From Lentinus brumalis (Eukaryota; Basidiomycota; Agaricomycetes; Polyporales; Polyporaceae), in the NCBI GenBank assembly GCA_001792895.1, contig MARA01000028.1, positions 310,001 through 374,000 on the forward strand: DNA of 64,000 nucleotides, read 5' to 3'. Positions 22,667-33,682 of this stretch are shown here, piece by piece. The number at the start of each line of letters is the position of its first letter. The stretch's first letter is position 1. Below the pieces are notes generated by a model that was not told where the DNA came from, ran no database searches, and saw only the letters and a list, made by a program, of their open reading frames with translations. A program made the translations under genes and the position numbers.

Positions 22667-23758
22667 ATGAGCGACCCACCCTTCGCCCTCATCGCGACTA
22701 AGCGAGTCCTCATGGGCCTCCTCTCCTTCATAGAAGGCCATCTGACGAGCCTTCTTGTCTTCCTGGTGGACCTGGTGCTCGTCGTGATCAATCTCGTCAC
22801 GCCTGACAGGCCCGTCGGCCATGTCGTCCCTGAAGGTCATCCGGGAACAGGAGGGAAGTGGCCAGCCTACGTCGCTCCGAAGCAGGGCGACAGTCGAGGC
22901 TCGTGCCCGGCTCTGAACGCCATGGCGAACCACGGTGCGTCATGCGTTCAGTCCAAATCGTTGTCAGTGCTGATGCACGTACGTGTTCTTCCCGGTAGGG
23001 ATTCTTCCCCATTCGGGCAGGCACATCAAGTTCAAGGAACTCTCCGCGGCGATACGGCAGACATACAACTTCGGACCGACGTTATGCTTCTTCGTGCCCA
23101 ACTACGCGGCGAGCATGCTCAACCGGAGCTATTGGACGGACTCGTTTGACCTGGCCGATCTCGACGTGCACAACTGTGTCGAGCACGATGGGTCGCTCGT
23201 CCGTATGTACTCCCCACGGTCCGAGCTGGCCTCCCTCCGAGCTGACACGGTTACCCCATCCAGGCCTGGATGCAGTCGAGGAACCCGATCAGTCCAAGAT
23301 TGCACGGCCGCTCGTCGAACGTTTGCTGGCAGCCGGCACCGGCCCCAACGGGAAGCTCACTGCGGCGGACCTGTCACGCCTCCTGGGTCAACGCCGCTTG
23401 GAGTCGAAGAAGGCGAACCCGACGTTCAGTCAGGCTCCGATTCACCGCTTCTTCGCGAGCGCCAAGTATGTTTACTCGTCGCTGGCCCCCGCATCACAGT
23501 TGCTGACTCCACGTTCGTAGTGGATCGACGCTCCTTACCATCTTCGGCGGCATACAGCAGGACATTCGTACGCTCTTGACGGAGGAGCGCCTCCCGGACA
23601 ACTGGGAGCCGCGCATTCGCCACCAGATGGGCTTGACGATGATGGAGTTCAACAGCTCCGTGCTCAAGGTTGAGCTCGGCATCAGGGAGGAGGTCGATGG
23701 GTCTCTGCAAGCGGCTGGACAGGAGCGGTATGGCCCGGGTAGCAAGAAGGCGGAGTAG
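22667..23758 (+). CDS. Heme-thiolate peroxidase (chloroperoxidase family), copy 2, intact
   Basis: Exons 22667-22934, 22999-23202, 23264-23465 and 23521-23758 give 303 residues. Exon 2 (204 nt), exon 4 (238 nt) and all phases equal those of copy 1. The N-terminal hydrophobic segment (VLMGLLSFIEGHLTSLLVFL and on) suggests a signal anchor. DSRGSCPALNAMANHG holds the proximal Cys, but the usual PCP is SCP here. CVEHDGSLVR gives the EHD motif. The C-terminus is ERLPDNWEPRIRHQMGLTMM, then EFN. Expected chemistry: H2O2-dependent peroxidation or peroxygenation of aromatic substrates; the actual substrate is unknown. Without a cleavable signal it may be membrane-tethered. Confidence 0.87.
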
Positions 23759-24185
23759 GGTCCGTCTGCTACTGGCTTCACGCGGCTTGTCGACAGACGA
23801 AAATTAGGGCCGTTCTTCTTGTGAGGTTGACTTCTGCATGATCTTGATCCTGTGACCGAATGCCGGGACGCCGACAGGCAAGGGACTCACTCAAGCAGCA
23901 ATGTTGAACCCTGGCGATAGCTGGGTCGACGATGCACGGTGACTAGGACTGCGTCCGTCATCCATTGCCGCTTCGTAAGTTACGCTCCGCCTAAGTATCT
24001 GTCTACTTATGGCGACGAAGTCAGAGAAACGTAAGGCCTGTGTCCGAAGCAGTGTTTGCGAATGCTGCTTCCCGCGAGTTTCGAAACTTGAACGAGCATG
24101 TTCCGTAGCTATATACAGCCTCGTCCAACGTTGTACCCACTTTGGCTACCCGGAGCGTATTGGCGCATAGCGCGTCGGAGTCGTG
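23759..24185. other. Intergenic spacer
   Basis: Lies between peroxidase 2 and tRNA-Lys. Nothing recognised; GGCGCATAG upstream of the tRNA (24164-24172) also occurs upstream of the tRNA at 5315-5396. Confidence 0.35.
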
Positions 24186-24280
24186 GCCCGCCTAGCTCAA
24201 TCGGATAGAGCGTCAGACTCTTATAACCGATAGTGTTTGGTGGTGATCTGAAGGCTGCGAGTTCGACCCTCGCGGTGGGC
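24186..24280 (+). tRNA. tRNA-Lys(CUU) with a 22-nt intron
   Basis: The exons match the tRNA at 5315-5396. The anticodon loop CTCTTA is interrupted before its last A by TAACCGATAGTGTTTGGTGGTG (positions 37/38). Mature length is 73 nt before the discriminator. Confidence 0.95.
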
Positions 24281-24334
24281 TAACGGAACAAGGCGAACGT
24301 TTTTGCGTCGACTGAAACGCAGAAGTTTTGCGAA

Positions 24335-24351
24335 GGCGTTGGTTACGTGAC
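24335..24351 (+). repeat. tRNA-Lys-linked motif 1, GGCGTTGGTYACGTGAY
   Basis: Starts 55 nt past the tRNA 3' end. The same 17-mer follows the tRNAs at 36902 and 50051, 76 and 53 nt past their 3' ends. It contains an ACGTGA (E-box-like) core. Confidence 0.7.
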
Positions 24352-24498
24352 TGTGCAGCAAAATACGGTCTGGCACGACGAATTTCTGAGCCTCTTAGCA
24401 TCACATCATGTCAAGCCTGTGGCTCATGTATTTAAGATCGCACAGTGTCCTTGTGGCCTTGTAACCATACGCCGCAAGCAGAGAATCTACGGGGACGG

Positions 24499-24518
24499 AT
24501 TAGGCAACCGAGACGCCC
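24499..24518 (+). repeat. tRNA-Lys-linked motif 2, ATTAGGCAACCGAGACGCCC
   Basis: Lies 219 nt past the tRNA. Close matches follow the tRNAs at 36902 and 50051 at similar distance, and a solo copy is at 16369. Confidence 0.7.
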
Positions 24519-24599
24519 GTCGGTGAATGCCGACGTCGTTTTGCTTGCGGTCCAACTCCGAGTACTTAGCACCGCTTCGCCCATCACTGAATACCAAGA

Positions 24600-25650
24600 A
24601 TGCCGTTCTCATATGTCATTGGTGAGTATTTTTCTCTCGTATGTTTTTGTATGTTGATGCGAATCGACGCCGCAGAACACATGGAAGAAGACGAGGAGAC
24701 TCCGAAGTCGATCCCTAAATGGGTGGAGCTAGAGTATATGGTAGGCGCATTCATGCGATCAATACTGTTATACCAATTGCTGACAGCACTCCGTGATGCT
24801 GTAGCACATGCGATCTTTTGCTGGGCCAGGAGCGACGGTCCATTTCACCCATCTCTCGCCTGCATCGTGTACCACGCTCTCTTCGCTTTTCTCGCAAGAT
24901 GCAGACCATTCACGCGCCGAGGCGTTCGCGCACCAGAAGTCTGTGATGCAGCTTATGGAGGAGAAAGGCATCCCCCTGGATAAAGTCTGTTTGCTGGACC
25001 CGAAGGCGGAGAAAGAGCTCGCACCTGAAGACGGTGACGGCCGCTTTGAGTGGTTTCTTTTCGGGGTAGGTTCTCTGTGAACCATTGCGGCTGCAAATTT
25101 CTTAAAATTGGAGTGCACTTGCAGGGCATTCTAGGTGCGGCCTTGAGCTTTGTGAGCTCGGTTGATTTGCACATGTCCGACTGAGTACTCCAGGTGACGA
25201 TCCGCCCCGAGACCGGACCTCCGAGCTGCGCGTACTCGGCTTTCCAGGTCGCCATCTAGGGCCCGTACAGATGACTACAGACACTGCATTGGGTGTGACT
25301 AAAGCCGTTGTCCAAGACAAGAGTAGGGAACTCTCCCCGCCCTTCGTTGCTTCGCCGTTGATATCTATACAACAGCTCCACTCTCGGAAATACCCTTCGT
25401 GGTACGGGCTGAGCCGTTTGCTCCGCTGTATGTTCCTATGCTGAGATGAGTTCCAGGACTTCCCTACGATCGTCTTCAATGCGAAAGAGAGCGTGGAGAT
25501 GCCGTTCAGTGAGTGCTTCGGGAGCACATCCTCCGTACATGATCCCTGACACGTCTCATAGGATACATTACCAAGGACGGGGAGCCGATACTCCCTCCTG
25601 GTATGCGCGAGCATCTGAAGGAGGATCTCAATAAGAGCTTTGACTTCTGA
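24600..25650 (+). CDS. SFM1: SPOUT-family protein methyltransferase Sfm1
   Basis: Eight exons: 24600-24621, 24676-24740, 24805-25065, 25125-25134, 25194-25322, 25376-25401, 25457-25508 and 25562-25650, giving 217 residues in perfect phase. It reads FSYVIEHMEEDE, WVELEYMHMRSFAGPGATVH, KVCLLDPKAEKELAPED, WFLFGGILGDDPPRDRTSEL, VQMTTDTALGV, VDFPTIVFN, VEMPFRYITKDGEPILPPGM. These are the conserved blocks of yeast Sfm1 (YOR021C, 213 residues). Family role: methylates an arginine of ribosomal protein Rps3 using S-adenosylmethionine. One exon is only 10 nt (GGCATTCTAG), between two normal introns. It lies next to an F-box family gene, with no evident functional link. Confidence 0.95.
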
Positions 25651-25937
25651 TGGTCGTGTCGTTTGAGGGAAGCCATCATGTCTTAAGTCGCATCATCGAC
25701 GAGTTGCGCAGATTTCAGAGATTGTACGAGGAACATGTAGTTCTCTGTAAGTGCCATCGTCAATCGAAAGCAGACTTTCAAATATGTGTCGACTGCGCAC
25801 AAGATGCGGTGTCTTCGAGTTTCGCACGGGAGAGGCGCTCGTTCACCAGGTTGACTGCACACCACCATCGTCGGTTAGTACACGTCTCAGTCTGTCACGC
25901 AAACCCATCTAAATCGAATCACTCGCATACAGACAGA

Positions 25938-27709
25938 ATGACTAGCTTGCCTCCCGAACTTGTTATCGCCGTTCTCGTCAACCTGGACTTCCGGACGATC
26001 CTCCATTGCCGACAGGTTGCACGCTTCCCCGTGGATCCTTGACGCATCACTGACAGTCATTGCCAGGTATGTGCCACGTGGAAGGATCTTGTCGACCGCG
26101 ATACCCGCATGCAGTACACGGTCGAGCTGGGGGCAGCAGGCATGGAGGATGGCCCGCCGAGTAACCTGACGCCCTCAGCACGATTGGCCCTACTTCGTGA
26201 ACGACAGGCCGCATGGAGACGCCTTGCTTGGCGATCTGAGCTCACTTTCCCGATGGGCTTTGGACCCTGGGAGCTCTACGGGGGCGTCTTGGCCCAGATG
26301 CAAGACCTAAATTTGGTCCTTCAGCAGCTTCCGTCTGCGATCCGCGGGATCAAGGCGAAGAAGTGGGAGATACCTGATGTTGGAATGGATATGCGCGACT
26401 TCAGCATGGATCCCGCCCAGGATCTCCTTGTTGTGGTCGAGCATACCATGGTTGGGTACGTTTTCTGCTCCTCACCGCGCGCCCGATCTGACAGCAACGA
26501 TTAGATCTGCGAGTGTGTGTTGTTTATACTTGAAGTCGCTTCTGACTGGGGCACCACACCCTGCAGCCGTTGGTTCAGCTGTTCTGAGACATCAGACCTT
26601 CCTCAGACCGCACATGTATATCATACAAATCGCCGGAGATCATCTCGGCACCCTCCTCTTGTCGCGGACACCAGGTGATCCTTCGGAGCTATTGATATGG
26701 AACTGGCGGACGGGTCATTGCAGGCTGGTAAGGGTCAACTTGGTAGCAACAGAGGTGTGCTGACTACTGCGCCAGCATGTTCAGGGGCAGCACTTCTCCG
26801 ACTCGTCATTTGCATTTCTTAGCCCACGTTATCTTTTGCTTTGCCCCTTCGGCAACGAAGAATCAGACGGTCCAGACAACGCTCAATATGCTAACTCACG
26901 AAGGAGCCCCCGCATCCTCGTCCTAGACATGGACTTGGCACCACATGAGCCAGTACAACTCAAGAATATCGAGTACATGTGCGACTTCCTCTATCCTAAA
27001 CTCGGACCTACCTGCAGAGTTGTTGGCATGACAATCCGCTCTGCTCCGGCACCCCACTGGCAGCCACATCCCTCCCTCCAGGTCCCATTCTCCGTGGATC
27101 AAGAAGAAAGGCTTTTCGTTGTGTCACTCTACGTGGCCGAGAAAGGGCAACGCCGAATCCGTTCCCTCGTGTCGCTCATCCCGTCCTCGACCTTCTTTAA
27201 CTCCCTCTCTCCGATTCCTTTCGGAACAACTCGGCACACTTTCACTTGGGCGGAGTGGGGTCCTAAAGGATCCCGATTCTACGTCACTCCCTCCGAGGTA
27301 ACGATCGTCTGGATATGCTACGTCTACGGCATGTCGTTTGTGTTCCTGTCAAGAGACGGCTCTCAGCAGATCGTCACGCTGCTTGACTTCAACCAACGCG
27401 ATATCCGTCGCGCGGGTCTGGAGAAGGAGCCACTCTCACAGCACGCGGAGCTCGTAACGCAGGCGACAACGTTCGCCGACAGGGACATTTTCGAGGATGT
27501 CGTGGAAACGTCGCTACCGTATAGAGAAACCAGGATGGCGAGCTTCGATGAGGAGCGGGAAGGCTGGATTGACGCAGCCATGATTGACGAGGATTCCTTA
27601 ATTTTGGTGTCAAGCGTGAGTCATCTGTTCTAAGTGCTACCGTTCGTAGAGCTTATGAATCCCTCGACAGCGAACGCACCCAGGATTTTACCGAGTGCTA
27701 ACATTTTGA
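25938..27709 (+). CDS. F-box / propeller-like protein, family copy 3 (intact)
   Basis: Exons 25938-26015, 26067-26455, 26505-26727, 26785-27615 and 27671-27709. F-box: SLPPELVIAVLVNLDFRTIL, then HCRQ. Exon 2: YTVELGAAGMEDGPPSNLTP, WELYGGVLAQ, DFSMDPAQDLLVVVEH. Propeller-like strands: SELLIWNWRTGHCRL and FAFLSPRYLLL, then LVSLIPSSTF. The 39-nt last exon ends YRVLTF-stop. Phases are 0, 2, 0, 0, as in copies 1 and 2. Total length is 519 residues. Family role by analogy: SCF ubiquitin-ligase receptor whose C-terminal domain would bind the target. Confidence 0.85.
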
Positions 27710-28033
27710 TGAATGATCGTACGAATGTTTCGTGCAGCATTCAGCGGACATGGACACGGACACTGACGGAGGTTCATGCTCCTCTGCTCTCCTTCCACTG
27801 AACCACATCTGTTACTATTACGCTAGGCAAGCTATAGACACTTGTCAATCACTTCTCCTGACTATGTAGTGGCACAGACGACGAGCTAAATAGGATCCGA
27901 TAGAATATGATGATAATGGTACATGATGAGCGTACATCCATATCCAACAGTGATGGTACATATACTACATAAACGTCCTGCGTGCGTCCTCCGACTCCGT
28001 GCAATACCTGAATGACAGAAAGGAGATAGAAAG
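27710..28033. other. Tail-to-tail spacer, F-box copy 3 / ATG1
   Basis: Should hold the 3' ends of both convergent genes. Nothing else seen. Confidence 0.4.
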
Positions 28034-31000
28034 CTATGGACGAGTATTCTGGTCCTGAATAGCAAGGGGATTCGCCGTAGTCCCCTCGTCCCAAGGGGCC
28101 GGTATCCGTGGGACGTCGACGAGGTTGTTGTCGAGCCGCGCGTCCTTGACGCGCTCGCGATCTGTCATGTTCATGCGTGCGCGGCAGCGGACTAGACGCA
28201 ACTTGGTCCGCTTGATCCCTATCATCACAATTGTTAGCGTTGAACAATCGCGAAAAGTTCTGAGAAGGAGCCGTACATGTTGAGATGGTGCTGCGATCCT
28301 CGTCCAGGAAGGGGTTATCCGTCTGGAGAAGGTCGTCCCGCAGCGCGTACAGGCACCAGAGGGACTGTTCGTACAGCTTCTCGCACTCGTCAGGAGAGCT
28401 TGCTTGGTCGAAGAGCTCCTTCTTTGCAGCTGTGCGACTCTGCGTTAATTCGTCAGCAGCCGTAGGATATGAACAGAAGAACAGCGAACTCACTAGCTGT
28501 AACGCACGGTCGTATACGAGCTGGTCAAGGAATGTCGGCGGCCCGATATATTGTGCGGGAAGCCACGTCTTGACCAACGCCGCGCGGTCGTGACACTTGA
28601 TGAAGTGGTCCTTGAACCACGAAAGGGCTGTATGCGCACTTGTAAGTGAACACCGAACACAACGCTCATCCTCAGGTACGGACCTTCGTCGAAACCCTCG
28701 CTGACCTCAAGCTCGCCCTCTGGATCGCGCATTTGTAAATGCTCGTTGAAGTTGCGCAGCTTGTTTATGCCCTTCTGCGAGAAGGACATGAGGAGCATGT
28801 ACAGCGCGACGCACGTCATCGCGTTGTACTCCGCCTGAATGTCTGCGTTCTTCCGCCGCGCAGCGAGACGCTCCGTCTCGCCTTCCCGTCGGGAGAACTT
28901 GGTAGGATCAGGGAGGGGTTCTACAGTGGGTAAAGGTCAACCCATGCCGGAGTGGCGTCAACTCACTGTATACGTACTCTGCGGGAAGGCTTTGACGTAG
29001 TCATACATCTCGTCCGCCCAGTGCGTGAGCACCTCGGTCTTCTGGGCGAGTTCTTCCAGGGTAGCCAGCAGCTCGTCCTCCTCCGCGTCACGCACCCCCT
29101 GTAGTTCCAAGCCGAGTCCCTGTCCGCGGGCACCGCCAAATGTCTGCATCCTCCGTGGTGAGGATGGCGTCCATTCGTGTTGGTATGTTGATGATGACCG
29201 CCGCCGCCCACCTCGAAGAATACCCGTCGCGATACTGAGTGCCCGAGTCAACGGATTATTTCCACGAGGACTCGCTCCCGATGGGGAGGAAGACAGTGGC
29301 GGCGGTATAGTGTTCGGAGGAGGCGGAAAAGTCGTATTCGCGTTCGTGGGACTCGGGGATTCGACAGTTGGGGAATCAAGCACCGCGTCGTCAATCAGGG
29401 GCGACGGTTTGCGAGAGTCACGCAGAGGTCTGCGCCTAGATGTGATTTCTGCATGGACACCATGAGCGTGTGGATATGCGGGCGGACGTGCACATGCAAC
29501 TCACCGTCCACAGCACGATTAATCTCAACCGCTTGTCGGTCACCGACCAGAACGTATTCGCGCCGCAGGGCGCCATCCTCTTCAGTCTCTCCCGGTATCA
29601 AAGAAGTGTCCGGAGACAGCGGCTTGGACTTCGAAACGGGACTGAATTGCGGAGAGGGTCCAGGGGAAATTCGTGACGGTCCAGGCACGCGCTCCGGAGG
29701 CCTTGGAACGTGTCAGCTTCGGCCGTAAGGATGTCAGGTGACGATGCTCACAGATCCTGCAAGACGTCTTGTCCTGTCGAAGTTCTACGCTTGAATTTGA
29801 TCTTTGCTGCTGCTGGAAATGTCGCCTTGGGATCGAGGACTTCAGGGGGAATGATCCGGTGGTGGTCAGGAATGCGATCCGGTTCGTCATCATCCTCCGG
29901 GGGTGGTATAGGCTCTTTGGGTCGAGGGAATTTCGACTTGACCATCGCCGTGCTCGTGAAGAACTCATCGAAACTCGATCGCTCCGCGGGAACACGCTTG
30001 AGCAGACTTCGTATGAGCATCTTGATGTCCGAAGGGACAGTCTTGATCTCGTCGCCCTTCGCTTGGGCACGCGCAAGCATCTGGGGGTCCTCGTCAGGGA
30101 ACTTGATACCCTTCGAATTGTCGATCTTCTTCAAGAGCTCGATATGGTTCTGCGCGCGGAAAGGTGGCTTCCCGACGGCCATCTCGTACAGCACCGCGCC
30201 GACGGACCACAGGTCAGCCTTGGAGTCGTACTTCTGGTAGCTGAGGATCTCCGGAGCCATGTACAAGGGCGAGCCGCAGAGTGTCTCGGCCATCATCGCC
30301 TGTGGCAGGAAGCGGGCGAAGCCAAAGTCTGCGACCTTGAGCACCGGGACACCGAGTGGATGACCTCGGGCATACTCGTCCGGACCGGCCGGGTTGAGTA
30401 AAAGATTCTGGGTACAACGTGAAGAGCGGCAAAGAGATTATGACACTGCGCACATACCTGAGGCTTGATGTCACGGTGAATGAGGTTCCGCTGTCGCAGG
30501 AACTTGATAGCACGAGCTGTTTCGCGTCAGAGGGAGTGGGTATGAATGAGGACATGCGCCTTACCCAGCTGCCGCAAGAAGCTGCGGACAACGATTTCAT
30601 CCAGACCACCAGACTTCGGATGTGGGTAGTAAGTGGGAGCGGCACCAGGAGAGGGGATATACTCGAGACCCTCCACACGACCGCGCTTCTTGATATAATT
30701 CGCAAGATCGCCACCAGCGCAGAACTCCATTATGAGGTATATGTTCCTTTCCGCGCGCTAGATTACTCTGAATGATCCGCGTCGGGAACTACAAGCAGGA
30801 GTGGAGGTACTCACTATGACATCGAGAAGGCGAGTGATATGCCTGTGGGATAGGCTCTTCAGGATCTCTATCTCCCCTTGCAGATTATCAAACAGCTTCG
30901 GGCTGAGACCGCTCCTGTTTACTGTCTTGATTGCGACTTGGTGATGTGTTTGCTAGGTTGGCGAGGCTCAGGACCTCTAAAGTGCACGGAGATGCCGCAT

Positions 31001-31189
31001 GCGTACCTCATGATACCCTCGGTATACCGTCGCGAAGCTTCCCTTCCCTAGGTCACCCACAATGACATATGGCTTCACCTCCAAATCCTCCACTCTCTGC
31101 CTGTCTGTTCTTTCAGAAGGAGTGCTCGCCGTGCGCTTGGCGATCGAGGGAGCGGGGGTCGCGGTGCTTGGGGATGCAGACGGTGCCAT
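28034..31189 (-). CDS. ATG1: Autophagy-initiating serine/threonine kinase Atg1
   Basis: Many exons on the minus strand, starting at ATG 31189 ([20 protein letters not shown]). Kinase domain: [134 protein letters not shown]. These are the diagnostic Atg1/ULK blocks. A long Ser/Pro-rich linker follows, then the helical C-terminal region ([52 protein letters not shown]). Ends QDQNTRP-stop at 28034. Role: cytosolic kinase of the Atg1-Atg13 complex, acting at the phagophore assembly site. Most junctions join in phase; some linker junctions (about 28930-28980 and 29705-29755) are my best choice. Confidence 0.93.
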
Positions 31190-32196
31190 TGCGATAGTAA
31201 AACGTAGTGTACAGGGCTCAGCAAGTGCGATATCGTCTGCGTCGATGTGACACGGACATGAGGGTTAAGAAGAAAGCGAGAGTTGTGCTCGATACTTGCA
31301 GCTGGGGTGTCGAGGTGCTTGGATAAGCTGTGTTTCTAAGAGCCTTGTTGATCCTCGATGAGGTAAGCAATTCAAGCCCATAAAGGCCTTCTTGGTTTGA
31401 GTATCATTACGTAACAAGAAATCCTACCTGAACCTGCACGGTAACCTATGGTAACCCGCCTTAGCACTGCGCAACTCCAACCCTCCTCCTCCTCCTCCTC
31501 CAAACCTCAAGCTTCAAGCTTGAGTTCGTGTCTGATCAATAACGGTAGCCTGATCACGATACTTGACGAAACTTCGGCAAGGAAAGGCTGGCGAGTAAGT
31601 AGACAGCGCTCGTACAGTGGTCAGTGAAGGTACGACTACGCCGGGCAGCCTCTCTCCGTTTCTGTATGCTGTACTCGTCAGGAGTCGTCACATACTGACA
31701 CGTAACATCTCTCAGGCAAGTACGTCCGAGTACGTCCGAGTTGCGGGAACGTCATCGCGGACAGTCCGCAGGACAAAGGAGAGTACTGGTCCAGTGATAT
31801 GGAGGCAGGGATCCCCCGTCAAACAGACTTTCTGGCACGTCCACGGGATCTTGCAAGGGAGTTCGGCTGATGCGGCCGACTCGTACGCAGCAGCCTTGTC
31901 TGCACAATCCCGCATTATAACTTGGAGTCACATCGCTCAGGGTCGACATGAGGAGTATTCAGCGAGGCCTACAGGCATGTACGCAGCGTACATATACCGG
32001 TCGCACGGAGGCATCCGGAGATAGCAGATGCCCTAACATTTGGGGTATGCAAACCATTCACTCTGACCGGTACAGCCTGTGGGTCGCGGGACCTCGCAGC
32101 AAGAGCGGTACGCACGTCACTTGCTCTGCCTAGGGACGCTCGGAGAGATATGCGGGGCTGGCCTTATTCATCTCGCTTTCGCACACGCACACGGAG
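31190..32196. other. Divergent promoter region, ATG1 / AAD1
   Basis: About 1 kb, with a CCTCCTCCTCCTCC run at 31484-31500 and a duplicated TACGTCCGAG at 31721-31740. No gene recognised; the plus-strand frame 31617-32024 lacks any family signal. Confidence 0.4.
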
Positions 32197-32203
32197 TATA
32201 AAT
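32197..32203 (+). promoter_or_regulatory. TATA box of aldo-keto reductase gene 1
   Basis: TATAAAT, 64 nt upstream of the ATG I prefer (32261). An ATG directly abutting the box (32204) is unlikely to be in the mRNA, which supports the downstream start. Confidence 0.65.
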
Positions 32204-32260
32204 ATGTCGTACACGACCGACCAACCCTCAGCCACCCCCCGCCATCGACCTGCCGCGAAC

Positions 32261-33682
32261 ATGTCGAAGATCTGGTTTCCCGCTCCCGACCCTCCGACAA
32301 AGCTTGGCCGCTACCGCCAGCTCTCCCCGCTCGCCGGCGTGCACGTCTCTCCCATCTGCTTTGGGGCGATGAGCATTGGGGATAAGTGGGAGAGTGTCGG
32401 CATGGGCGCGATGAACAAGGAGTCGAGCTTCGCGCTCCTCGACGCCTTCCACGCGGCAGGCGGCAATTTCATCGATACGGCGAACAATTACCAGGATGAG
32501 TCGTCCGAGGAGTTCTTGGGAGAGTGGATGGAGGCCCGTGGGATCCGCGACCAGATAGTCATCGCGACCAAGGTGAACCATCATCCGGCCCGGCGCCCAG
32601 CCGGATGAGGGTTGCTGACCGCGTTATCCAGTATACGACGCCGTTCAAGCGGGCCGCCACTGAAATTGCGCAGAAGGTTCACTACACGGGAAACAACCTG
32701 AAGGCGATGCACATCTCCGTGGAGGCGTCGCTCAAGAAGTTGCGTACGGACTACATCGACATCCTGTATGTCCACTGGGTAGGTGCTGTGCCTCTTGAGC
32801 ATAATTTCCCTACTGACCGGGTCGCAGTGGGACTGGGACACTAGCGTCGAGGAGGTCATGAACGGCCTGCACCACCTTGTCGCATCAGGAAAGGTGCTCT
32901 ACCTGGTAAGTGGGATGTGACCCGCATGGAGACTGAGACTCACTCTTCGCAGGGCATCTCGGACACGCCTGCGTGGCTCGTGTCCAAGGCGAACATGTAC
33001 GCACGTCTCATGGGTAAGACACCCTTCGTAATCTACCAGGGCGCATGGAGCATCCTGCAGCGCGACTTTGAGCGCGATATAATCCCAATGGCCAGGACTG
33101 AAGGTACTATCTCGCCACAAGGTTACACTGACACGTTACTCACCAACTATGAAGGATTGGCCCTTGCACCGTTCAACGTCCTCGCAGGCGGGCGCATCCG
33201 GACAGACGAGGAAGAAGAGCGGCGGAGACAGACGGGCGAGCTCGGGCGCACGATCAGCCGACCAGACTGGGAGCGCACAGAGAGCGAGAAGAAGCTATGC
33301 AAGGCTCTCGAGGACGTCGCGCAGCAGGTCGGCGCGAAGAGCATCCAGGCGGTCGCGATTGCATACGTGATGCAGAAAACGCCGTACGTATTCCCCATTA
33401 TCGGGTGCCGCAAGGTCGAGCAGCTCGAAGCGAACATCGAGGCGCTGGATGTGTCGCTGTCCCCGGAGCAGATCAAGTACCTGGAGAATGTCTTGCCGTT
33501 CGACCTTGGGTTCCCGCATGGCATGGTGGTGAGTGCTGGTGCTGGTGTATCTTGGGATGCGGACGGGGAACTCACAGTGTCTGTCTCTCCGTCAGGGCGA
33601 TGGCTCGGAGTACATCCGCATGACACAGTCGGCTGGGAAGTTCGACAAGTGGCCGCGTGCGCAGGCGATTCGGCCGTCCTGA
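32261..33682 (+). CDS. Aryl-alcohol dehydrogenase-type aldo-keto reductase 1
   Basis: Exons 32261-32572, 32632-32778, 32828-32905, 32953-33103, 33155-33528 and 33596-33682 give 382 residues, equal to copy 2. The start was chosen because [16 protein letters not shown] aligns with the starts of copies 2 and 3, and the ATG at 32204 touches the TATA box. The AKR tetrad is visible: Asp and Tyr in [12 protein letters not shown], Lys in VIATK, His in DILYVHW. C-terminal cofactor region: [20 protein letters not shown], then [12 protein letters not shown]. Family role: NADPH-linked interconversion of aryl aldehydes and alcohols, often tied to lignin or aromatic metabolism. Exons 5-7 of copies 2 and 3 are fused here into one exon (two introns absent). 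Confidence 0.92.

Noticed and set aside
32204..32260. Upstream ATG of reductase 1 as the start codon
   Set aside because: It directly abuts the TATAAAT box, and starting at 32261 gives exactly the 382-residue length and N-terminal alignment of copy 2.
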